Shown: positions 1 to 5,599 of the stretch, piece after piece | How the letters are laid out: each line of letters starts with the position of its first letter | How positions within the stretch are numbered: the first letter of the stretch is position 1 | DNA from: JANLTP01 sp031363055 | GTDB lineage: Bacteria; Pseudomonadota; Gammaproteobacteria; Burkholderiales; Burkholderiaceae_E | Length of the DNA stretch: 17,428 nucleotides | Direction of reading: 5' to 3' | Assembly: GCA_031363055.1 (NCBI GenBank) | Contig: JANLTP010000209.1 | Coordinates: 1 to 17,428 of the forward strand | Translations under genes and position numbers: made by a program | The notes under the pieces: generated by a model | Database searches by the model: none | Told to the model about the DNA's origin: nothing | The model's input: only the letters and a program-made list of their open reading frames with translations

Positions 1-380
1 TGGTGGTGATCGTCATTCTGGGTGTATTGGCGGCGCTGGTCGTTCCGCGAGTCATGAACCGGCCCGATGAAGCCCGTGTGGTGGCGGCGCGACAAGACAT
101 CGCATCGGTAATGCAAGCGCTCAAGCTTTATCGGCTCGACAATTCGCGGTATCCGAGCACCGAGCAAGGTTTGGCAGCGCTGGTGACCCGGCCAACCACC
201 GATCCACAACCCGGCAACTGGAAGTCCTATCTGGACAAGATCCCGACCGACCCTTGGGGCAAGCCGTATCAGTATTTAAGTCCCGGTGTGCGCGGCGAGA
301 TCGATGTATTTAGCCTCGGCGCCGACAGTCAGCCAGGCGGCAACGGGGTTGATGCCGACATTGGTTCCTGGACTCTTTAG
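1..380 (+). CDS. gspG: GspG, major pseudopilin of the T2SS (5' partial)
   Basis: The 5' end lies outside the window. Bases 1-2 finish a codon ending in TG, fitting the Met of the usual EIMV motif, and the frame then reads on into the hydrophobic N-terminal helix (VVIVILGVLAALVVP). The prepilin leader, cleavage glycine and Glu5 are therefore not visible. The rest is a textbook GspG: a long alpha-helix, the segment YRLDNSRYPSTEQGLAAL, the DPWGKPYQY motif, and a C-terminal loop (LGADSQPGGNGVDADIGSW) holding the aspartates that bind calcium in this family. GspG is matured by prepilin peptidase and polymerises into the periplasmic pseudopilus that pushes folded exoproteins through the secretin. 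It is the first visible gene of the operon. Its TAG stop overlaps an AGGAG sequence just before gspH. Identification is very secure. Confidence 0.96.
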   Translation, partial: VVIVILGVLAALVVPRVMNRPDEARVVAARQDIASVMQALKLYRLDNSRYPSTEQGLAALVTRPTTDPQPGNWKSYLDKIPTDPWGKPYQYLSPGVRGEIDVFSLGADSQPGGNGVDADIGSWTL

Positions 381-383
381 GAG
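379..383 (+). promoter_or_regulatory. Possible Shine-Dalgarno AGGAG before gspH, overlapping the gspG stop
   Basis: AGGAG shares bases with the gspG TAG stop. It lies 7 bp before an in-frame CTG codon (391) but 34 bp before the first ATG (418). It is either the true gspH ribosome site with a rare CTG start or fortuitous. Confidence 0.35.
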
Positions 384-417
384 TTCCCGGCTGTACCACC
401 GCCAACCGCAGGCGGCG

Positions 418-900
418 ATGAGCCGCCGGGGACAGTTCGGCTTCACGCTGATCGAACTGATGGTGGTGGTTCTGATTATTGGAATAGCGCTGTCCATGGT
501 GGCGATCAACGGTCTTCCCGGCAGCCGCGACGGCCTGCGCTATGAAGCCGAACGGGTCTCGCATTTATTACTGCTGGCCCGCGAAGAGGCACAAATTCGC
601 GGCGCCCCGATTCGTTTTGAGGCTGACGAAACCCGCTATCGGTTCATGATTTACAAACAAGGCGAATGGCTGCCGATTCTGGACGACCAGGATTTGCGCG
701 AACGGCGTTGGGAATCGCCCACGCGGGTTCGTATCGGCCGCGCCGATGGTAGAACCACGATCGAGTTCGGTCGTGCAAGCGTCGATATTCCGTTCTCGAT
801 CTATCTGACGCGCGACAATGTCACCTCAGAGGTCTTTGGCAATGGTCTGGGCGCTTTTGAAGTACGCGAGGCCAGCGTAAGTTCGGTTGCCAAACCGTGA
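418..900 (+). CDS. gspH: GspH, minor pseudopilin
   Basis: 160 residues from the ATG at 418. It opens with a short basic leader (MSRRGQFG), then FTLIELMVVVLIIGIAL: the class III prepilin signal with cleavage after Gly8 and Glu at mature position 5. The body has the GspH pattern of a helix (AERVSHLLLLAREEAQIRG) followed by beta-strand segments (IRFEADETRYRFMIY, TTIEFGR) and a C-terminal strand. In the T2SS, GspH is a minor pseudopilin that joins the pseudopilus with the I-J-K tip complex. No clear Shine-Dalgarno precedes ATG 418. An AGGAG at 379-383 sits 7 bp before an in-frame CTG at 391, which would give a 17-residue leader, so the start is open between these. The end overlaps gspI by 4 bp (GTGA). 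Confidence 0.93.
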   Translation: MSRRGQFGFTLIELMVVVLIIGIALSMVAINGLPGSRDGLRYEAERVSHLLLLAREEAQIRGAPIRFEADETRYRFMIYKQGEWLPILDDQDLRERRWESPTRVRIGRADGRTTIEFGRASVDIPFSIYLTRDNVTSEVFGNGLGAFEVREASVSSVAKP

Positions 901-1340
901 CTCATCGCATGAATCCTCCGGTACCTGCCGTGGTACCGATGAAACACCACCCGATTGGTCCGGTTCATCGCGTTGCCCGGCGTGGTGGTTTTACGTTGAT
1001 TGAAGTGTTGGTTGCGCTTACCATCGTTGCCGTCGCGTTGATGGCAGCCTTGCGCGCGACTGGCTCGATGGCGCAAAGCAGCGAGGAGTTGCGTCTGCGC
1101 ACACTGGCGCAATGGAGTGCCGAGAATCAGTTGGCGGAACTCAGGATTCAATCACTTGTGCCGGGCCTGGGCGCGCAGACCAAGGTCTGTCCGCAGGCCG
1201 ATATTGAGCTGACCTGCAAGATTGAAGTGTTCGCCATGCCGGCCCAGGCGTTTCGCCGAGTTGAAGTGTCGGTATTTGGCGGTCGAGACAATCATCGTCT
1301 AGCGCGTCTGGTCGGCTTTCCAAGTCAGCTCGGACAGTAA
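897..1340 (+). CDS. gspI: GspI, minor pseudopilin
   Basis: Has the prepilin signal RRGG|FTLIEVLVALTIVAVALMA, with cleavage before Phe and Glu at mature position 5, then the GspI-type helix (SSEELRLRTLAQWSAENQLAELR) and a short beta-rich C-terminal domain with two cysteines (KVCPQ, LTCKI) that could pair. GspI nucleates the I-J-K tip complex that starts pseudopilus assembly. The GTG at 897 forms a 4-bp GTGA overlap with the gspH stop and gives a 31-residue leader, long for the family. In-frame ATGs at 909 and 939 give shorter leaders; 939 gives 17 residues and lies directly after a 7-bp inverted repeat. None has a good Shine-Dalgarno, so the start is uncertain while the identity is not. The stop TAA overlaps the gspJ ATG by one base. 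Confidence 0.92.
   Translation: MTHRMNPPVPAVVPMKHHPIGPVHRVARRGGFTLIEVLVALTIVAVALMAALRATGSMAQSSEELRLRTLAQWSAENQLAELRIQSLVPGLGAQTKVCPQADIELTCKIEVFAMPAQAFRRVEVSVFGGRDNHRLARLVGFPSQLGQ
919..938 (+). repeat. Inverted repeat (7-bp arms) immediately before a gspI ATG
   Basis: Arms CGGTACC (919-925) and GGTACCG (932-938) are exact reverse complements around a 6-nt loop (TGCCGT). The hairpin ends on the base before the in-frame ATG at 939. If translation starts at 939 it would hinder initiation; if it starts at 897 or 909 it is simply coding sequence for the leader. Confidence 0.6.
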
Positions 1341-2029
1341 TGTACGCGGCGCGCAGCAAGGCTTGCGGCACGACTGGCGACAACGCGCGAGGCTTCACCT
1401 TGCTCGAGTTGCTGGTGGCCGTCTCATTGATGGCGGTCCTGGCCGTGTTGTGCTGGCGCGGTCTCGATTCGGTGATCCGGGCGCGCGATATCATCACGGC
1501 GTCATCCGATGAATTGCGTGCGTTGACGGTGACGTTCACCCAAATGGAAGATGATTTGCGGCGTTCCTGGGCAGCGCGCATGTATCGACTGCCGCAACCG
1601 GTGGTTGATTTCAGCAGTACCGGCGCGAACGATCCGGTGGCGCTTGAGCTGTTGCGTGAAACCGGCTCGGACGATGATGCCTTCCGGGTTCAGCGGGTTA
1701 TTTATCGTTTGCGAAACGGCAACCTCGAGCGTGGCTTCAGTCCCTGGGTCTTGCCCGGCTCGCAGCCAAGTAATGCAACCTTGAGCGATAACAGTCAAGC
1801 AGTGACGACCTGGCAGCCCTTGATCACCAACGTATCCGGAATCAGCATGCGTGCCTGGATGGAACCGGTGGCCGGCGGTCAAACCGTTGCCGCCTGGTAC
1901 GACGCGCGCGCCTTGTTACCGCCGCCGGGCGGCGTCAACCTGCCGACGCGATCGATCAGCGGACTCGAGTTCGCGATGGCACGAACCAATCGCGGCCGGA
2001 TCGTTCGGCTGTTTTCGATCCGGGACTAG
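1340..2029 (+). CDS. gspJ: GspJ, minor pseudopilin
   Basis: 229 residues starting at an ATG that shares one base with the gspI stop (TAATG), so translation is probably coupled. The leader ends at Gly18, followed by FTLLELLVAVSLMAVLAVL, with Glu at mature position 5. Downstream are family features: QMEDDLRRSW after the helix, then a large beta-rich domain with a VQRVIYRLRNGNLERG segment and a C-terminal GLEFAMAR(T)NRGRIVRLF strand. Length is normal for GspJ (about 200-230). It forms the pseudopilus tip complex with GspI and GspK in the periplasm. No truncation or frame disturbance is seen. Confidence 0.94.
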   Translation: MYAARSKACGTTGDNARGFTLLELLVAVSLMAVLAVLCWRGLDSVIRARDIITASSDELRALTVTFTQMEDDLRRSWAARMYRLPQPVVDFSSTGANDPVALELLRETGSDDDAFRVQRVIYRLRNGNLERGFSPWVLPGSQPSNATLSDNSQAVTTWQPLITNVSGISMRAWMEPVAGGQTVAAWYDARALLPPPGGVNLPTRSISGLEFAMARTNRGRIVRLFSIRD

Positions 2030-2033
2030 GGAG
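2028..2033 (+). promoter_or_regulatory. Shine-Dalgarno AGGGAG for gspK
   Basis: AGGGAG begins inside the gspJ stop codon and lies 7 bp before ATG 2041. It favours that ATG over the adjoining in-frame TTG at 2038. Confidence 0.7.
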
Positions 2034-2040
2034 ACTGTTG

Positions 2041-3018
2041 ATGGCCACCGCGCAATCCAGTCGTCCGAAGTCGGGCCCGCCTGGCTGTCACAGGTCTCGC
2101 CAAGGCGGCGCCGCCATCGTGACGGCGATTCTGGTGGTGACCATTGCCACGCTGATCGTTTCCAGTCTGTTCTGGCGTGAGCATGTGGCAGTTCGATCGG
2201 TTGAAAATCGACTGGCGCTGGCGCAGACCAACTGGATCGAACGCGTGATTCTGGATTGGGTCAGGGTGGTGCTGCGGCTAGACGGCGCCACCGGGCAAAT
2301 CGATCACTTACAGGAAACCTGGGCGCAAGGCGTGCCGGCCACCAAAATTGACGAGACCTTCACCGGTGGCTCGCAGATAGGTGACGCCTCGCGGTTTGCG
2401 ATGGTTCAAGGCCAAATGTTCGATGCGCAGGCGCGGCTCAATTTGAATAATTTGTTGCCGACCAATGCCCAGGAGATGCGCAAGGCCAGCCTCGATGCCT
2501 TACGCAAGCTGCTTGAGCAGAGTAATTTACCAACCAGCCTGGCCGATACGCTATCGTCGCGCCTGGCACTAACCGTCGACGTTCAGGCGGCCGATGGAAA
2601 GGTAGTGCCGGCTTCCCGCTTGCCTTTGATACAGGTTAGCGATCTGCGTACGGTGAGCGGATTCGACCAGGGTGTCATCAATCAGTTGCGCGACTATGTT
2701 ATTTTCCTGCCACGCCCGACGCCGGTAAATTTGAATACCGCCTCGGGCCCGGTGATCGCGGCAATTCTGCCGACCGTGCAACGCGAAGACGCGATGCGCT
2801 TTGTCAACCAGGCGCGTCGCGAATATGCAACAGCACCGATGGCCCTGCAAAAAATCAAGGATGGCGCATCGCCGGCCCTGGCGTCGATGGTGTCCATCAA
2901 CACCAGTTATTTTTTGGTTAGAGGCTTCGTGCGGTACGATCGGGTTGATGCACAGACCGAAACACTCATCGAGCGCACAGGCAGCAAGGTAACGGTGGTA
3001 TGGCAACAGCGTTCATGA
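2041..3018 (+). CDS. gspK: GspK, atypical tip pseudopilin
   Basis: 325 residues. After a basic leader come a Gly-Gly at 22-23 and the hydrophobic helix AAIVTAILVVTIATLIVSSLFW. There is no glutamate at mature position 5, which is the hallmark of GspK, the pseudopilin that caps the filament. The large periplasmic domain shows the GspK pattern: DAQARLNLNNL, a helical insert, an LPLIQVSDLRTVSGFDQ segment and the NLNTASGPVIAAILP motif. Family members are usually about 300-340 residues. Start chosen at ATG 2041 from the AGGGAG ribosome site. The gene end overlaps gspL by 4 or 19 bp depending on the gspL start. It acts with GspI and GspJ at the pseudopilus tip. Confidence 0.94.
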   Translation: MATAQSSRPKSGPPGCHRSRQGGAAIVTAILVVTIATLIVSSLFWREHVAVRSVENRLALAQTNWIERVILDWVRVVLRLDGATGQIDHLQETWAQGVPATKIDETFTGGSQIGDASRFAMVQGQMFDAQARLNLNNLLPTNAQEMRKASLDALRKLLEQSNLPTSLADTLSSRLALTVDVQAADGKVVPASRLPLIQVSDLRTVSGFDQGVINQLRDYVIFLPRPTPVNLNTASGPVIAAILPTVQREDAMRFVNQARREYATAPMALQKIKDGASPALASMVSINTSYFLVRGFVRYDRVDAQTETLIERTGSKVTVVWQQRS

Positions 3019-4250
3019 AAAAAAATCACGCGACTGTCTGGGTTCCGCCCCGGACGGTTGGCGAGCGCGCCTTTGCAGCCGGAGCACTGTTGTGGACCGC
3101 CCGCATGCAAGGCGCTGGCAAGGTTGCGCCGATCGAGCGCAACAGTCTCGATTCGTTGACTGGACTGAAGTCGGTCAATCTCGTCTTTGATGCCCGCGAC
3201 GTCAGTTTGCTGAGTGCACGACTGCCGCCCCTGCCGCCGGCGAAACTGCAGCGCGCGTTACCGAATATTGTTGAAGAGCAGATTTTGCAAGACGTCGGCT
3301 CCTGTGCGTTTGCGGTCGGTGGCGCCAGTCGTGAGTCCGAAAAACTGGTCGCTGTTATCGACAAGGCCTGGCTCGAGTTTGTGCTGGGCGCGTTCGAGCG
3401 TCGCGGGCTTTGGGTCACGGCGGCTTGGCCGGCGCAATTGACCTTGCCGATGGAGTCTGACACCTGGGCGCTGATGTGTGTCAATGATGGCGTCGCAGTG
3501 CGCACGGCGCCAGCCAGTGGTTTTGGCTGGGTTGCTGCACTCGATGCGGCCGGGCGTGCTGAAGCGATTGAAGCTGCGCTGCTGGCAGCGGCCAAAGGCG
3601 GCGAGTTGCAGCGTCAGTTGACGGTATTTTGCGAAGACACGGGTTGGACCGAACCGATTGAACAGGTGGCCAGCAAGCTCGACTTGGACATTACGATCGC
3701 GGGGCTGCAGGCCACCCGTATCTGTTCGGTCAATCTGCTTGATGGTCGTCCTTCAACGGCCGGCCAGCGTTGGATCGGCAATATCGATTGGCGCGCCTGG
3801 CGATTGCCGCTCGGCTTGGCGGCGGCCTGTTTGTTGGCGTTTCTGGTCGGCTTGAATATGCATTGGGCGCAAATGGCGCGTGAACGCACGACGCTGAAGG
3901 CGAGCCTGGAGCGCAAGTTTCAGCAAACCTTTCCGAACACTCCGGTCATCGTCGATCCGATATTGCAAATGCAGCGGCAAGTGGCGACCTTGCGTTCACG
4001 ATCGGGGCAAAGTGCACCGGAAGATTTCGGGCCGCTGTTAGCCAAATTGCCGGCCGCGCTGGGCGGGCGCAACGATGCCGTGTCGGGTGTCGAGTATCGC
4101 GAAGGGCGGCTGCGCCTGCGATTCGCGCCCACTTTCGTAGAGTCGCGCGCCAGTCGTGACAGCCTTACCGAGGCGTTTCGGCGTCAGGGCCTGCTGTTGA
4201 AATTTGAAGCCGAAGGCCAGGCGACGGCCTCCGTCAGTCTGGTCAGTTGA
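3000..4250 (+). CDS. gspL: GspL, inner-membrane platform protein
   Basis: 416 residues. Residues 1 to about 265 are the cytoplasmic actin-like region that holds GspE at the membrane; recognisable parts are LVFDARDVSLLSARLPPLPPAK and the LPNIVEEQILQD segment. One transmembrane helix follows at about 268-288 (LPLGLAAACLLAFLVGLNM). Then comes a charged helical stretch (AQMARERTTLKASLERKFQQTF) and a periplasmic ferredoxin-like domain to the end. GspL links the ATPase to GspM and the pseudopilins. Two starts compete: ATG 3000 has AAGG 10 bp upstream and overlaps gspK by 19 bp; ATG 3015 forms a 4-bp ATGA overlap but has no ribosome site. I keep 3000. The stop is TGATG, overlapping gspM by one base. 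Confidence 0.92.
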   Translation: MATAFMKKNHATVWVPPRTVGERAFAAGALLWTARMQGAGKVAPIERNSLDSLTGLKSVNLVFDARDVSLLSARLPPLPPAKLQRALPNIVEEQILQDVGSCAFAVGGASRESEKLVAVIDKAWLEFVLGAFERRGLWVTAAWPAQLTLPMESDTWALMCVNDGVAVRTAPASGFGWVAALDAAGRAEAIEAALLAAAKGGELQRQLTVFCEDTGWTEPIEQVASKLDLDITIAGLQATRICSVNLLDGRPSTAGQRWIGNIDWRAWRLPLGLAAACLLAFLVGLNMHWAQMARERTTLKASLERKFQQTFPNTPVIVDPILQMQRQVATLRSRSGQSAPEDFGPLLAKLPAALGGRNDAVSGVEYREGRLRLRFAPTFVESRASRDSLTEAFRRQGLLLKFEAEGQATASVSLVS

Positions 4251-4747
4251 TGGAGAGCTTCATTCAATGGTGGCGCGCTCTGGCCAATCGCGAACGGCAA
4301 ATGGTGGTGGCGGCAGCGGCCATTCTGTTGCTCGCTTTGGGCTATCTCGTCGCGTTCGAGCCGGCCTGGGTGGGCCGCCAGAAACTCGCCAAGGAGTTGC
4401 CGCAATTGCGCGTGCAATTGGCGCAGATGGATGCACTGAGCTCCGAGGCCAGACGAATCTCCGGCGCCGGTACCAATAATGAATCTCCGGCCAGCCTGCG
4501 TCAGGCGGTTGAGGCGTCTGTAGCGAGTGCGGGTTTGAAGCCGTACATGACGCAAGGTAATTTTCAGGGCGACTTGATCGAAGTCAAATTCAGCGCCGCG
4601 CCGTTTGCGGTGCTGGCGACGTGGTTGGCTGCGACTGTGCGTGAGACTCGGGTGCGGGTGGTCGACGCCAACGTGCAACGTGATGCAACGGCGGGGCTGG
4701 TCACTGCGAAGTTCGCTTTCGAATTGCCCAAGCGCGAAAGCCGCTGA
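4250..4747 (+). CDS. gspM: GspM, inner-membrane platform protein
   Basis: 165 residues from the ATG in a TGATG overlap with gspL. Typical GspM layout: short cytoplasmic N-terminus with WWRALANRERQMV, a single transmembrane helix at about 19-37 (VVAAAAILLLALGYLVAF), a periplasmic helical linker, and a small ferredoxin-like domain (IEVKFSAAPFAVLATWL, VRVVDANV, LVTAKFAFEL). GspM binds GspL and stabilises the assembly platform. Sequence conservation in this family is low, so the call rests on size, topology, the RERQ motif and its position between gspL and gspN. A TTG immediately upstream (4247) is in frame, but the ATG is preferred. Confidence 0.9.
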   Translation: MESFIQWWRALANRERQMVVAAAAILLLALGYLVAFEPAWVGRQKLAKELPQLRVQLAQMDALSSEARRISGAGTNNESPASLRQAVEASVASAGLKPYMTQGNFQGDLIEVKFSAAPFAVLATWLAATVRETRVRVVDANVQRDATAGLVTAKFAFELPKRESR

Positions 4748-4751
4748 GCCG

Positions 4752-5561
4752 GTGCGCTCGAACCGATTGATTCGAGGTCTGACTTGGACGCTGGCGGGTC
4801 TGTTGGCTGTGTTGGCGACGCTGATCTGGTTCGCGCCCGCCGTCATGGTCGATGTCGCGCTCGAGCGTGCGACCGCTGGCCGTCTGCGTCTGGCCAATGC
4901 ATCGGGAACTTTTTGGGATGGGCGTGGTCGCTTGGTGTTGGCGGACGTACTCGCCGACGTCTCGACCAGTAACGAGTTTGTCGGTGATCGTACGATAGTC
5001 CAGGGCCTGGTGTTGCCAGGCGAGTTGAATTGGTCGATTCGCCGACTGCCGATTTTGCTCGGAATGATCGATGCGTCGCTACAGGTTGACGGCATGACCG
5101 GTCCATTGCGCATGTCCGGATCGTTCAACGAGTTACGACTGTCCGCAGGCAACTTGAATCTGGCCAGCATGGAGCTCTCAAAGCTGGGCTCGCCGTGGAA
5201 TACAATACGTCCTTCGGCGTTGATCAGCCTGCGCTGGAGTGACCTTACTATTCGCAACGGCTTATTTGACGGCAAGATGACAATTGAATTGCGTGATGCT
5301 TCTTCGGTACTGACGCCGGTGCAACCGTTGGGTAGTTACCAGATCGAAGTGTCTGGTAACGGTCAGCAAGCCGTATTGAACTTGACTACTCTGAAGGGTC
5401 CGCTGAACTTGACCGGTAGCGGTTCCTGGTCAAACCGTGGTGGACTACGCTTTCTGGCACAAGCCAGCCCCGATCCCGCCGAACGGGAACGACTGCAGTC
5501 CTTCCTGGCGCTGGTTGGGCGTCGCGAAGGCGAAAAGACGATTATCAAGATAGGGGCCTGA
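4752..5561 (+). CDS. gspN: GspN, T2SS accessory protein
   Basis: 269 residues from a GTG 4 bp after the gspM stop. The frame stays open further upstream inside gspM, but that portion does not look like protein of this family. It has a basic N-terminus, one membrane anchor at about 11-31 (TWTLAGLLAVLATLIWFAPAV), then the GspN pattern: ERATAGRLRLANASGTFWDGRGRLVLAD, beta-rich repeats, and a C-terminal segment reading FLALVGRREGEKTIIKI. GspN occurs in only some T2SS operons and its exact role is unsettled; it is thought to be a periplasmic, membrane-anchored, beta-rich accessory protein. The sequence from TFWDGRG onward is convincing. The exact start is less certain because no clear ribosome site is present. 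Confidence 0.88.
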   Translation: MRSNRLIRGLTWTLAGLLAVLATLIWFAPAVMVDVALERATAGRLRLANASGTFWDGRGRLVLADVLADVSTSNEFVGDRTIVQGLVLPGELNWSIRRLPILLGMIDASLQVDGMTGPLRMSGSFNELRLSAGNLNLASMELSKLGSPWNTIRPSALISLRWSDLTIRNGLFDGKMTIELRDASSVLTPVQPLGSYQIEVSGNGQQAVLNLTTLKGPLNLTGSGSWSNRGGLRFLAQASPDPAERERLQSFLALVGRREGEKTIIKIGA

Positions 5562-5599
5562 CCTTTGCGCGGTTGCACTCAAACACGTTTGTTGTATCG

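Noticed and set aside
4184..5275. 363-codon open frame on the - strand opposite gspL-gspM-gspN
   Set aside because: It covers three well-supported + strand genes, its product is Arg/Ser/Pro-rich with no recognisable domain, and it fits a GC-driven antisense shadow.
5580..5591. Short palindrome CAAACACGTTTG before gspD, as an operator or terminator
   Set aside because: Five-bp arms with a 2-nt loop are too short for a stable hairpin, and no promoter pair or T-run accompanies it.
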